From Rhynchospora pubera (Eukaryota; Streptophyta; Magnoliopsida; Poales; Cyperaceae), in NCBI GenBank assembly GCA_028095005.1, contig CM051460.1, positions 65,139,676 to 65,203,675 of the forward strand: a stretch of 64,000 bases of DNA. The letters run 5' to 3'. The notes beneath the pieces were generated by a model. It did no database searches, had not been told where the DNA came from, and saw only the letters and a program-made list of their open reading frames with translations. A program made the translations under genes and the position numbers. Shown piece after piece: positions 1 through 12,437 of this stretch (positions are counted from its first letter, which is position 1; every line of letters starts with the position of its first letter).

Positions 1-1104
1 GTGATATTAGAAGAGATTATGGGAGAGAAAAATGTTGGAGCAACCCAAATGACAACACAAGAAGGATTCATCTACCATTACGGAAATCAAAAGGTAAAAA
101 GCTAAAGAGAGGGATATTGGTTTTTCATCTATCAACTAGCATGAAAAGCGATTGAGAATGTGATGGAACCTGAGTAAACAGTAAACCCCGACGCGACGGA
201 GGTCGGAGGAGATAAGTTGACGCGTCGGAATTAATTTCTCAATGCTGGAGGGAGGGAGGGAGGGACGCTAAGAAGCCGCTGGAGGTTGAAAGTTGAAACT
301 CCACCCAAAGTCCCAAATGGAAATCGAGAGAGAGAAGAGAAGAGATGGCGCTCTCTCTCACTGGCTTGAGTGAGAAAGGAGGAAGGACCGAAGGAGAAGG
401 GTTTTTCACTTTTTTTTTATGCTTTCTGGGGTTTTTCGAGTTTCCCTTTCTTCTAAGTTTAGATTAGAGGTGTTGCATTGCATACGCCTCCATTTCCCCT
501 CCGGTTTAAATGCCTCCTAATATGGAAGGATGTCAATCTTGTCACGAACAAAAGAGAGAATCCGAATCCCCTAATCAGTGTACTGGAACCTCCAATGTTT
601 TCAAAAGTGGAGTGGATATAGAACGGCAAAAGCAATCACCGTGGGACCCACAAGGGGTCACGCAAAGCAAAACGCATCCCATCAGCCCAGCCCCCAGGCG
701 TTACAAAACCATGAAAAAGAAACACAACACTGACACAGGCGAAGGAGAGTTATTTTGATTCATGAATAGTAGGTATAATTTTGGAGTTTTACACCGTCCG
801 ATTTTGATCCTACGATTTGTATTGATTTATTTTTATAGACTGCGGGTACCTAATCTTTTGAAAGATTCACATCAGGTGAATTTGGTCCTGGATTGATTTA
901 ATTTGTATGATAAAAATAATATTCTGTTTTTATTTAAGGAGTGAATAATAATTAATAAGACGAACAAACTTTTATAACCGTGAGATGTACAGCAATATAA
1001 TGCGTTTCTTTCCACCTACTGGTTTAAATGGTCACACTCAAAGTGTGAATATTATTATTATTATTATTATTATTTAAAAAAAATTGATTCATTTCACCAG
1101 GGTC
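1..1104. other. Uncharacterised flank with leader-like sequence
   Basis: No gene is recognised here. A purine-rich stretch with GGGA units (about 248-265) and GA/CT-rich sequence (about 320-450) resemble a plant promoter or 5' leader. An 82-codon open frame (510-758) has no domain I recognise and a composition typical of chance. It could be the 5' end of a gene reaching outside the window, but the sequence does not decide this. Confidence 0.3.
1049..1073. repeat. (ATT)n microsatellite
   Basis: About eight ATT units, preceded by a short palindrome (TCACACT and AGTGTGA separated by CAA). Confidence 0.9.
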
Positions 1105-1112
1105 CTTATGAT

Positions 1113-2579
1113 CAGGGGCGGAACCAGGATTTAGAATTGGAGTAGGCGGGAGACTAAAGTTTGAAATATTAACCTTATTTGATTCTCATGAGTATATTCA
1201 TTTCACTTTCTTAAGCATCCAATGTAGTCAAGCTTCCTGTTTTTCATATTGACTAAGAAAAAAAATGCAAATATGTCAATAACAACAATCATATAATATC
1301 AAAATAATAGAATGAAAATGCAAATAAAAAAATAACAAATGTCAAGTAATTGTACTTGTACAGTGAACCAATGTCAAGCAGATAGGATGCCCATTTCTTC
1401 AACGATGCTTTTCAGACTAGAAGTGAAAGAAAAATAAACACATAATTATCAAATCTGATTTGATTCCTTATATGAGAAAAAACAAGAGAGATTCAAATGA
1501 AGATCATACCTCTTGGCTCTTGCTTTCTTCCCAAATCCCAATATCTGAGAAAAGAACTGGTCCCTGCATTGCACTGGTAATCTCCTAGATAAGGAATTTA
1601 CTGTTCAAAAACTATATTAGCATGAATGCATAATAGCATCCCTGATCATGGATCCTTGACCCTTTAGTCTTTACTTTAGCCTTTACTTTCGTGCTTGATT
1701 TTAATTGAATTGAGGCTTAATTGCATAATAATGGAAGACTTAGATTGATAAAACCTAAACAGCTCTTATTCTGGAATCTGGAGATGCTCTCAAATTTAAG
1801 GTAAAACCATGAGTGAACTAACTGCTGATATTGCGACTTCATTTTTTTACACTGTTTATTTGTTTAATGCACTTCTTATTAAGATCAAAATCATTAAATT
1901 GCAAATGAATTTTTACAAATAATTTCAGAGCTACTGAGCTAGAGTATTAGAAATTTGGGATTTGGGGGCACCGGGCACGGGCATGTCAAATAAATGCAAT
2001 AATATCAAATTATCAATCATCAAACACCAAAATTTAAAAACCTCAGAATTTAGTCCGAACTCAAAATTTATAATGGAATTCACTCACCTAGTTGGGTGGA
2101 GCCGTGGAGAGCGTGGAGGTCGCGAAGTAGCGTAGCTGCGTAGGCCGTAGGCTGCGATGCTGCGTAGCACGGTAGCCGCCGCCCCAGTCGAGCACTGAGC
2201 ACACTGAAGCCGGCGATCAGGCGATGCACCACAGCGGCTCAGGAGAGAAAAGTGAGGGAGTTTTAGCCTTTTAGGTTTTTTTTTGAGATCGAGAGAGAAG
2301 AGTAACATTGGCAAATTTGGGATTATTGGAAAATTGATAAAATAACAATAGTATTAAGTAAGTTTTTTTTAGATGGCCGGGCAGCGGCTGCCAAGCTTAA
2401 GTATTAAGTAAGTTGAGGGAGCCAGGGAGAGAGTAACATGGGCCAACGCCAAGCCTTAATGGGCTTTTTATTTTTTTTTTGGAGTATGCTCAAACTAAAA
2501 TATATAATGTCGGTAGATTAAATTTTCAAATCTTAGCGTATGTCTAGCCTACGCTGGCCTCCCCCTGGTTCCGCCCCTG
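1113..2579. mobile_element. Non-autonomous hAT transposon, 1467 bp
   Basis: The ends form a perfect 16-bp terminal inverted repeat, CAGGGGCGGAACCAGG. The element is flanked by an exact 8-bp target duplication CTTATGAT (1105-1112 and 2580-2587). The 8-bp duplication and the CAGGGGCGGA ends are typical of plant hAT elements, especially the Tip100-like group. No transposase domain is visible, so it would depend on an enzyme supplied elsewhere. A GC-rich patch at about 2090-2240 contrasts with the AT-rich remainder and could be captured host sequence. The words AGTATTAAGTAAG occur twice, at about 2350 and 2400. Confidence 0.92.
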
Positions 2580-2587
2580 CTTATGAT

Positions 2588-3077
2588 AAATTTGTAATTG
2601 TGGATAAACAACCCTTGTTGCTTGGAAAAATAATCTCCACCAGGTTATGAACCATTAAAATGCAGGTCCTTGGAATTAGATTAACTCTACTTGTTGATTT
2701 GGTTCACATGATGGACATCAAATCAAAACTATAAATGCATACAAATGTGTGGGTGTGGGGATTGTTTTTTTTTTTCAATTGTTGTCCGACACAGGTCTAT
2801 TATTATTTTTTTCTGATTTCACAATGTAATACTCTATAACTATATCATATGTGTAACGAATATTTTTGCTCGCTCATAAAACTGATTCGATTCATCAATA
2901 GACGTTTATTTAAGAGCACATCCTTTTGTTTTTTATTTATTTTTTGTCCCCATTCTATTTTCATTTCCATCCCGTCTTTTGTCTGATCGGAGTCTCTATT
3001 CTTCGTTTTCTTTTTTCTCCTCCTCCTCCCTCCACTCAGTCAAGAATGAGCACCCGTGACCCCCCTTCAATATAAAA
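2588..3077. other. Intergenic, nothing recognised
   Basis: AT-rich sequence with T-runs and a CT-rich patch near 3010-3040. No open frame with a recognisable domain and no repeat structure was found. Confidence 0.5.
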
Positions 3078-3270
3078 GTGTTTTTGGATAGCAAAAATAA
3101 GAAATTGAATAAGAATAAATTTTAAATTTTTTAGTTTTTGAAATCCAAACAACATAAGAAAAAGAATTTTGGATCCTTATTCATATTCTAAAAAAACCAC
3201 AAAATTAAAAAAAAAAATTTAGACAAATACGCATTTCAAAATTCTTATTCGACCGTGATCCAAACAACCC
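3078..3270. mobile_element. Short MITE with GTTTGGAT-type ends
   Basis: The left end reads GTGTTTTTGGATAG and the right end, reversed, reads GGGTTGTTTGGATCACGG. The interior repeats AATAAG/CTTATT words in inverted arrangement. This is the style of the better preserved MITE at 43143-43366. No clear target duplication is visible, so the borders are approximate. Confidence 0.5.
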
Positions 3271-3496
3271 ACACTCGCTCAATCTGATAAATTAGGCACA
3301 AATTGCCCGTTTCTTCCCTGGTTGATAATTTGGTATTGGACGTACTTATTCCAAGTCAAAGACCAAATCGGTAGCTTCTTTTATTTTCCTTCAACAAAAA
3401 TCTGAAGAGCAGACAGGCTATGGTGGGATTATCATAAACAATCGAAACATTATTCCCTTATCATTTGGAACCCCAGATGGAGATAGTTATCTAAAG

Positions 3497-6013
3497 AGTA
3501 AATTTTTTGAAAAGTCACTAAAGTTTATACGTTATCTATTTTTTATCACTAAACTTCAATTTGTCCTTGAATAATCCTTCAACTTTGGTTTTGTCCAATT
3601 TTGATCCATCCGTCAAGATTTCAATAATTTCCGTCTGATCCTTCTGTGAAGAGACTTTGATCTCTCGCTCTGTCGCTCACTCCGCCTCCGCCTGTTTCTC
3701 TCTCACTCGAACCCAAACCCAGGCTCATAACTCCCTCTCTTCTTCTCTCTCTCGCTCGCTCACTCACCTCACGAAGCCCCTCTCCCCCTCTCCGAACTGC
3801 ATCTGAATCAAACCTCTAGCCATGAACTGTACCGAAACACTACTCCATCGGATGAGAATCAACTTTCTTCTGAAGCACTAGGGTAGCGACACATGAGGCG
3901 GCCCTTCTCAGTCACTGAGTTCGATCGAGCCTGTCGTAGGTGATTTGAGAATGAGATATCAAAAGCACTTCAAAGAGAAGCCAGATTATGGTAAGTCTCA
4001 ATGTCTGTGATTTCATATAATTTTTCACCAAGTTTTCTTAATTTGTGTTGTGCTGAGTTGAAAAGTGAAATCTGAAATTCACGCGTCTATGAGATTAAGA
4101 AAACCATAAGAGAATGTTCAAATTCAAATTAATTTATTATATCATTATTAACCATTCCACTAACGTGTATGCAATTTAATCCACATGGTTCTGTACCATA
4201 TCAGTTCCCTAAAACAGTAATGAGCTTTTACTTATACCAATTTACCATATAATTTTTATTTATTTTATCTTGATGAGATTAAGAAAAAAAATCTTATTCA
4301 ATGGGTTTCAGGTTCAAATATTCAAAATATAAGTTCAGAAAGTCAACTGATGTAAAAGAATTTTTCATAAAAATTTCAGTTGAGGTGATTTAAGTGTAAT
4401 TATGAAGTTATCATGGCATATATAAGTAAGCAGCTACTAGTATAATGCATCTAAAGGAACCCCTTTTCATATCATAGGACTTTTATATTGATAAAAATTC
4501 TTTTAACTTTATAGTTTGCACATTTATAGAATAAAAGCTTCAGGGCCAATAATATATTTTGACTGCAATACAGTCGTATGGAGCACAACCTGAGCTCAAA
4601 GTTGAATGGTTCTAGATAAATTCCATGGGCTAAAATTAATATTCATATGCATAGTGGTTACAGATCATTTATATTTTGTGTGCAGGTGGCAAGAAAAACT
4701 AGAATGGTGTGCCTTCCAATGGATAATCTGATGTCAAGGAAAAGCTACTTTCTTTTTTAATTTGATTCCTATTGTAGAACAATGCCTTACAGTAATACTT
4801 TAACATTTTGTGTCCATGGTTGTATCTTGGTTCAGTGATTTTTTTTTTATGATTTTGGCTTTTTAAGATACTTTGTTGTGACAATCTGGTTGTATTTTAG
4901 TGCAAGTGAATTTACTCTCTATTTATTCTCTATTACTTAGCATTTCATGTGCCTGGTTGCTAAAATGGATCTCTATTTATTCTCAATTTAGTTGTAATTG
5001 GATAGGTACACCGGTACGCTCTCACGTGGTACCAGTGTTGGAATGCGGTATCTCATGCGGTATCATCTAAAGAATGGACATGCTTTGTACCTAACACATT
5101 CCTTGAACAACAGCTACAACAGCTTCCCTGAACAAAATGAAACCAAATAAATATGATTTCAGATTACTTGATTATTAAACATAATGAGACCAAAATTTAA
5201 TTCATAATCAGGGAATTAGAGGAGTTTGGATAAAATTTCCTACCAACCTTGAAAATCTAATTCAATCTGCACTGGAGGTATGTCTCTGTATTGTCTTATC
5301 AAGCTCAAAAATGGTATTGTCATACACTCTTTTAGTTTTTAAGAAGCTATCAACAATAACACAAAATTTCATAACCCAAATTGTAACTTTTTGAAATCCT
5401 ACCCGAGCTAGTGTCCTCAACTGGATCAGCAGCTCAAATTCTTAAATTTGGCATAAAATCATACCAAATAAATTGAAAAAATTCCTACTCATTCATTAAA
5501 AAATCACGTTATTAAGCTGCAATATCAACAAGGCCCAATCAATTCATGCCAATAAAAGATGAAAAAAATACAAGAAACTCAACAAGTATTGAAATCAAGC
5601 CACAAACTTATTGCAAAAGTAATAAAATTAATCTGGAAAAGCAAATAGAAACCAAGTTCATTACCGATTCATAGAAGAAGGAAATAATAGAATTCTCATC
5701 GTCATCCAAGTCCACCACCAGCCGTCGGCCTTCATGAGGTGAGTGAGCGAGTGAGAGAGAGAGAAGGAGAGAGGGAGTTGGGAGCCTGGGTCTGGATTCG
5801 ACTGAGAGAGAAACAAGCGGAGGCGGAGTGTGCAACAGAGCGAGAGAGAGCGAAGTCTCTTCACGGAAGGATTAGACGGAAATTACTGAAATCTTGATGG
5901 AGGGATCAAAATTGGACAAAATCAAAGTTGAAGGGTTATCTAAGAACAAATTAATGTTTAGTGACAAAAAATGGACAACCTATAAACTTTAGTGACTTCC
6001 CGAAAAATTAACT
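3497..6013. mobile_element. Mutator-like element with ~280-bp inverted ends
   Basis: The left end (about 3497-3780) is repeated in inverse orientation at about 5728-6013, including GTCACTAAAGTTTATA, TTTTGTCCAATTTTGATCC, a phrase around CCGTGAAGAGACTT, and CT-rich leader-like sequence. Long inverted ends of this kind are characteristic of plant MULEs. I could not identify an exact 9-bp target duplication; CTAAAGAG and CTAAAAAT at the two edges match only partly. No MURA transposase domain is seen. The interior holds a possible spliced minigene listed separately. Confidence 0.75.
3951..4702 (+). pseudogene. Possible captured two-exon fragment inside the MULE
   Basis: An ATG at 3951 opens a frame to a good donor (ATG|GTAAGT, intron from 3991). 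An acceptor TGTGTGCAG at 4677-4685 continues it in phase to a TAG at 4700-4702. The product would be only 18 residues, beginning MRYQKHF and ending KPDYGGKKN. Upstream the frame is open back to a stop at 3894-3896. The inverted end of the MULE would act as leader. It may be the tail of a host gene carried by the element or chance; I do not recognise the protein. Confidence 0.2.
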
Positions 6014-6327
6014 AAAAATCACAATTGATGGCAAGGTGAGCAAAACCAAGTTAATTTTTAGTAAGCTCCCTTTATGAAATTAAACTTGATTTTCCTTTGC
6101 TTCTATTTTTTTCTCTATTTTTGTTGATTTTTTTTTTCCAAAATTTCTGGCTGATTTCCAAATTCTCATAATTTCTGCCTGAATTCAATTTTTTTTTTAC
6201 AAATTATCTTAATTTCCAAATCTTTCTTTGCTTTGATTTACGTATGATTCATTTTGAAGGAGTGTTGAAAGTTAGTTATATATTCAAAATCTGGTATAAA
6301 GACTTTACCAGTATAAGGCTATCCCAT
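6014..6327. other. AT-rich spacer, nothing recognised
   Basis: The interval between the MULE and the Copia LTR stack contains long T-runs and no recognisable gene or repeat. Confidence 0.5.
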
Positions 6328-6836
6328 CTAGATGTTAGAGTTTTGTTCTAGAAGTCAATAATTTAATGACTTAAATATTAGTTTATGTTATTGATGATAT
6401 TTGATCATATGTTTCTAGGATTTATTATTAACATATCATTCAGGTTGAGGATCTGAATTGTGGATCTCTGTGGATCATTCATTAGAATGAAAATAATCAA
6501 TCTAAACTGTCCATAATCTTGATAATTAACAAGGAACATTAATTATCATATAAGATTAGTATGCAAGTTAAGTGATTTTTAAGTTCTACAAATCACAGGT
6601 AAAGAGTTACCAACTTAATTGCATATGTGTATATTATTGGCATAGCACCTGACTTGACCCAATGAAATAAACATATGGATTGTGTTATGTGTCATTATTT
6701 ATTTCATATAAGTTTGATTCTAAGTTTGAGATGCTCAATTTTTCCACATGAGGATAGGTTCAATAAATATTGTCTAACGTTGATTCTTAGTAAAGATTGT
6801 TATATGGACTTTATTTATGTTCTTTTTGTTAGAGAT

Positions 6837-9467
6837 ATGTCCTAGAAGCCAATCATATTATGGCTACTTCTATAGTTTATGTTATTGATGATATTTGATC
6901 ATTTGTTCCTGATTTTGTTATTGACAGTTCATTCAGGTTGATGATCTGAATTATGGATCAATGTAGTTCATTTATGATTAAATGACAATAATAAATCGAA
7001 ACTGTCCATAGTCTTGATAATTAACAAGGAACATTAATTATCAGATAAGACTAGTATACAAGTTAAGTGATGATTAAGTTCTACAAATCATAAGTAAGGA
7101 GTTACTAACTTAATTGTATATATATACGTTACTGGAACATAGTACAGGACATGACCCAATGGAATAAATATATGGATTGTGTTACGTGTCATTATTTATT
7201 TCATAAGTGTTTGATTCTGAGTTTGAGATTGTTCAGTTTCTCCACATGAGGATAGGTTCTATAAATATCGTCTAACGCTGATTTCTGATAAGTGCTGCTA
7301 TACGGACTTTATTTATGCTCTCTTGAATTGTGCAGCGAGAAACTGATCATCAAGATAACCATATGTCCCTCGCTAGTTCACCTAACGAGTGATGATATCC
7401 ACTGGGCCCCTTGATGGAGATGGATTGTTTGCTAGCAACTTATGCAATCATCTCTAGATCAAAAAACGTATAATCTGCAAGAATAATACATTCATATCTT
7501 GGATTATACAAGGATATCATGTGACATAAGAATCAAAACAATAAGATATTATTTTCTTATGCAGAATTGAAGTATTGTATTGGTATAGTATTTATTTATG
7601 CGAATTGGGAATCATAACGTGTTGCTAAACCGCTTATGATTATTGGAAATAAATAGTATTTTCCATGGTCAACATAGCATAAATCCTCAAAGGCTCACAC
7701 AAATAGGACTTTAACCATACAGTGCATTATTTATTTGTTCACAACAGTAAGTACTGTGAAAATATGATGGTTTGATTAATTAATTATATACCGTTTCGAA
7801 CCATTATAATTAATTAAATCAAAGGGATCATTAGGGCTGTACAACGGGCGGGTTTGTAATTTTTTATCAATATTTTAACCAACCCAATTATATCGGGTTA
7901 AAATTTTTCTTTAGATGACCCACCCGTAATCCAACCCAACCTATATAAATTTTTATCTTCGGATTTTTACGGATTTTCGGGTTAAACGGGTTATGAATTA
8001 TATGATACATAAATAAAATTGACAATATTAATTAAAGGTAATATTTATATGCTTGGGTTACATATAAGTATTTATTATGATCAATTTCTTTACTATCATC
8101 AAATTCCTGGCTTGCAGTACATACTTTTTTATCATACGTGAAAATTAGGCAAACTATTTACTATCATGGTCAATTTCTTCAATTTTAAAGTACATACTCA
8201 ATGAGCGATTAAGTAAAAAAAAAACATTTATCTCACAAAACAATTATCATCATCATATTTATTGATGGTCATAATTTTTATATGCAACTGCATACCTATT
8301 TACTTCAAATATATTTGTTTTCATTTTTGCATAAAATATTCTAACTTCTATATCATGTACCACTGTTCCAGATGATACAAATTCTGTTCGGCTAAATGAT
8401 GTGAACTTCTAAGGCACAAAAGTGATAAGTCAAATTGAAATCTCTACAGTAACCCATTTTATGTTGTAGGAGTTACCGAACAGTGAAATATCGTTCACAA
8501 AATTATAGTGTTCAAATAATAATCAACGGGTCGGGTTGCTACCGGATTATCTAAAGAAAAATATGACCCGTTGTACCGGGTTAGCAAAATTGAAATCCGA
8601 ATCAATCCGAATCATGCGTGAACCCATTAAAATACGGGTCGGTTCGGACGGCTTAAAAGGGTCGGACGGATTTTTAATATCCTTGTACAGCCCTAGGGAT
8701 CATATAGAAATATTTTAATGTACATGCTAATCCTAAAATAATTATTAATGAGTTGATAATTATTCTTGTTCAACAATACTTAATATAGTTGTGAGAATTA
8801 TATTAAATAAGTAGGTCTAATTTATCAAGTCTAATTGAGCCGAATAGAATGCAATTAAAAGGCCCATTACATATAAGATTTAATACGTTAAACGACAACA
8901 TAATTAGTTGGACTAATTAGCCCATTTATGGCCATTAGGGGCCGGCCATGTAGTGGCATAATATTGTAATTAGTTACAATAATGAATTGAGTATTAAAAG
9001 TGAGAAAAAAGGTTTCGGCCGAAAAAAAAACCCTAAGAAAATTCTCTTTCTCATTTTTATTTGCTTGGCCGCCACCCTAATTAAAGGATCTCTTCTTCTT
9101 TCTTGTATCCTATAGGAGTTCATGTGTTGAGCACTAGTTCTACTTAATTAAACAAGTTGATTAATTGGAATAGAAGAGAGAATTAGTCTTGTTCTAGATG
9201 TGCTAGTACATACTATTAGAACTTGGTTAAATTTCTAGGTGGACTCGAGGTGGTTGCCGGCAACTTGGTGGTGGAGACGAGCACGCCACCGACTCCAAAG
9301 CAAAGGATTCAAACCTTCTAGTTACGATACCAGAAGAGGTAACCTCCTATACTTCTTGCTTTAAGTGTTAAATCGTTTGTTTGACTAGATCTGTTATTTG
9401 CAATTGGTAAATTCTTATTAATCGTTAATAAAAAATTAAAATTGCTCAAGGACATGAGTTCCTAACA
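6837..9467 (+). mobile_element. Copia solo LTR 2, nested in LTR 1
   Basis: It begins TGTTAGAGATATGTCC and ends GAGTTCCTAACA, with flanks CTTTT (6832-6836) and GTTTT (9468-9472), a 5-bp target duplication with one mismatch. Without its internal hAT it is 1759 bp, the same net length as LTR 1. Shared blocks include ATCTTGGATTATACA, a GGCCGGCC-containing region and the terminal TAACA. It is the younger copy because it lies inside LTR 1. No coding region is attached, so it too is a solo LTR. Confidence 0.9.
7832..8695. mobile_element. Non-autonomous hAT, 864 bp, nested in LTR 2
   Basis: The ends form the inverted repeat TAGGGCTGTACAA, with an exact 8-bp target duplication GGGATCAT (7824-7831 and 8696-8703). 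LTR 1 shows the uninterrupted version of the site (AAAGGGATTATATAG at about 9971). Subterminal CGGGT/ACCCG words recur at both ends, as is usual for hAT transposase binding. There is no transposase gene; a 60-codon frame near the right end has no recognisable domain. Confidence 0.93.
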
Positions 9468-10030
9468 GTTTTAAATTGTGCAGGAAAAAATTGTTCATAA
9501 AAAAAATCGTATGTCCCTCATTAGTATACATAGTGAGTGATAGTATCTATGGACCCCTTGATGGAGTTAGATTATTTGGCCAATTTGTACAATCAACTCT
9601 AGATCAAGAAATGTATAATCTGCAAGAATGATACATTCATATCTTGGATTATACAATGATATCATGTGACATAAGAATCAAAATAATGAAATACTTTTAT
9701 TTCTTATGCAGAATTGAAATACTGTAGCTGTACAATATTTATGTGAATTGGGAATCATAACGTTTTGCTAGATACCGCTTATGATTATTGGAAATAAATA
9801 GCTATTTATTTTCCATGTCTAACATAACATAAATTCTCAAAGGGTCACACAAATAGGACTTTAATCACACAGTACATTATTTATTTATTCACAGCAGTAA
9901 GTACTGTGGAAATGTGATAAGTTGATTAATTAACTATATACTGTTGCGAACCATTATAATTAATTAAGTCAAAGGGATTATATAGAAATAAATTAATGCA
10001 TTAACTAATTCTAAAATAATTATTAATAAG

Positions 10031-11730
10031 TGTTGGTTAAACATTTTCTCTTGATTTGCCGATTTGCAAAACAACACCGAAATCCTAAAACTAACATCTC
10101 CATTTAGTGTTTTATAGCTAGATTATTTGAAGAATGGATTAAAGCAAGTGTGGCACATGTTTTGGAGCTTCAAGAGATTGCTTTGGACTAGTTAGAATCA
10201 ATAGTTTTGGGTATAATTTAACTCTAAACTAATCTCAATCAATTTGCTGGTAAATTGCTCAGTTTTTCTGTCAAAAGCGTTATACAACGCCAATTGCCGT
10301 TACACAACGCAGAGTTAGTTCGCTCTTAAATTGCAAATTTTCTGACAAGGTTGGAACAGTGTTACACAACGCTCCGTAGCGTTGTGCAACGCTAGTTCAT
10401 TTGCTTTTAAATCTGTTATCTCTCCTTGTCAGAACGTTGTGCAACGCTATGTAACGTTACACAACATTTCCGCTTCTATGTTTTGTAACGCTATTCAGCG
10501 TTGTACAACAGTAATCTGAAGCAGGCAACTCTGCACTGCTCAGACAGCGCTGCTGCATGCATGCAGCCATATTCCATGCATGCATCAGGCATGCAAGTTG
10601 GTATTTTTACATGCAAATATGCAGGTCAACGTCCACGTTGTGTGACGCCCTACAGCGTTGCACAACGTTAGTCTGAGTCATGAACTTAAACATCGCTCAG
10701 CAGCACTGCTGCATGCATGACCCATGTTCCATGCATGCAGCACGCAGGCTGCTAGCGTTTTTGCATGCAAAAGTGCATGTTCCGTTGGACAACGCTGGAT
10801 AGCGTTGTGCAACGCCCACGTTGTGTAACGTCAGTCAGCGTCGTATGACGTTCTGACAATGTTGTTTAAGTTTGTCAGATCTGTCTTATTTATTTTCTTT
10901 ACTTCGTTGGACAACGCTACTTAGCGTTACATAACGCTCTGACAAGTTTCAACGGAACAGTCGAGCTTCTGCTTTGGATTTTTGCTGAAGCGTTGTGCAA
11001 CGCTATATAACGTTACACAACGTTCTGACAACTCACAACGTCATTGTCTCTGACCGTTTGATTTTTCAACGGCTAGTTCTGCGTTGTACAACGCCATATA
11101 GCGTTGTATAATGGTAGAGTCAGTTTTGACTGGTTTTTGGAGTTGTTGGCGCCCTCTATATATATGGGTCCTCTTGGAACTGTTTAGTAACTTTTGAAAC
11201 CTTTGAAATTCTTCTCTTTTGAGCTCCAACCAGTTAGACATTACTCTCTCTTGTGTTTGAGCATTAAAATAGCAAAATCATTGAGATTAGAGTGTGTAAA
11301 CCAATCCACTAGTGTTAATTGCTAGATTTGTTGAGTGATTTGGTTAGAGCCTCAATCCTTTGAGTGTTTGTGTTTGTTTAATTGAGTTAGGCCAATCCAC
11401 CTTGAGAGTGCTTGTAACAAGGTGATTTGGTTCGAAATTGTAGTCCCGTTCATTGTGGAATTGAACGGAGCGCGCCCCATTTCGTGGTTGCGGAACTCCC
11501 AGAGACGTACGACTAAGGCTAGCTCTTTCTAGCGGGTCGGAACTCCATAATATATCGCGTGTCACTTCTTTTCTTCTCTCTTTACTTTACTTGTTTCCTT
11601 GAATTGCTTGTGACTTGTTGTTGTTGTTGTTAGACCAAACTTGAATTGAACCAATTATTGACCATACCGGTTTAGAAACTTGTTTGTGTGCCTATTCACC
11701 CCCCTCTGGGCCTTTTATTTAGGGACAACA
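10031..11730 (+). mobile_element. Unrelated Copia-type solo LTR 3, 1700 bp, nested in LTR 1
   Basis: It begins TGTTGGTTAAAC and ends GGGACAACA (TG...CA termini), with an exact 5-bp target duplication ATAAG (10026-10030 and 11731-11735). The end region GTGCCTATTCACCCCC is typical of the 3' part of Copia LTRs. A possible TATA box lies in CTCTATATATATGG at about 11153. There is no attached PBS, PPT or coding region. Its middle is packed with the near-palindromic words described separately. Confidence 0.9.
10271..11115. repeat. Cluster of near-palindromic GCGTTGTGCAACGC words inside LTR 3
   Basis: Roughly twenty variants of CGTTRYRCAACG occur in about 845 bp, often in pairs with centres 18-25 bp apart (for example GCGTTGTGCAACGC followed by ACGTTACACAACG). 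Two blocks of alternating GCATGC words lie at about 10551-10590 and 10708-10745. The copies are degenerate and unevenly spaced, so this is not a simple tandem array. Confidence 0.85.
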
Positions 11731-12437
11731 ATAAGGTAATAATTAATTTAGTTCAACACATATATTAATAAATAGTTATATTAATTAATTAGGCCGATAT
11801 TTAATAGTAAATGAATAACCCAATTGAAGAGCAAACTTGAATGACTTTAATTAATAGAATTAAAGACCCAATTAAGTGAAGTGGCCCATCAAGGCCCATA
11901 ATGAGGCCGGCCTTGGTGTGTGTTAGGTTGGAGTGACATGAGGTGTAAATTTAGGAAACTTGTTCTCAGTTTGAACTCTATAAAAGAATCCCCTTGGAGG
12001 CTCTTTGCTCTAATATTCTCTCTCCTCTCTCTTGCCCTCTCAAGGCCGCTACCTCATCTTCCCTCTATCTCATTTGTTCATTTGTTGAACTATTTTCTCT
12101 CCTCTAAATTAATTTGTTAATTGCTAGAATAGAGAAAGCCATGGGGATTAGACTTGTTCTTTGGGTATGCTAGCACATACCTTGTAGAATGTAATTAATC
12201 CTCCTTGGTGGAATCGAGGTCAGCGACTCGACTTGGTGGAGGCGGTGGAAAGACACGCCGTCGATTCTTATGCATTTGTCGAGCCTCGCGAATACGATTT
12301 CACGAGAGATGCAACTTTCCTCCTATTCTCATGGATTGATGTGTGTTTTGATGCTTGCAAGATCCGTTGTGTAGCTTGATATGTAATTAAGTTAATTAGT
12401 AACTAAAAAATAAAATTGAGCACTTTCTAACGCTAGA

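Larger units (their letters stand above)
6333..12432 (+). mobile_element. Copia solo LTR 1, interrupted by two younger insertions
   Basis: The LTR begins TGTTAGAG and ends CTAACG (ancestrally CTAACA). It is flanked by a 5-bp target duplication CTAGA (6328-6332 and 12433-12437). After subtracting nested solo LTR 2 and solo LTR 3 with their duplications, 1759 bp remain. Its pieces are 6333-6836, 9468-10030 and 11736-12432. The first piece aligns with the start of LTR 2; the rest aligns with LTR 2 before and after its own hAT. The start resembles Angela/SIRE-type Copia LTRs, and no gag-pol is attached. A full element was therefore probably reduced to one LTR by recombination before the nested insertions. 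Confidence 0.9.

Noticed and set aside
510..758. 82-codon open frame near the left edge
   Set aside because: No recognised domain, chance-like composition, and no upstream promoter or splice evidence tying it to a gene.
2084..2314. 76-codon minus-strand frame inside the hAT at 1113-2579
   Set aside because: Arises from a GC-rich patch with short internal repeats; no domain and no start context.
5608..5864. Ser/Leu-rich minus-strand frames at the right end of the first MULE
   Set aside because: They are translations of the CT-rich terminal repeat, and two frames are open simultaneously because of low complexity.
10271..11115. CRISPR-like array
   Set aside because: Repeats are degenerate, unevenly spaced and inside a plant LTR; there are no spacers of constant length and the genome is eukaryotic.
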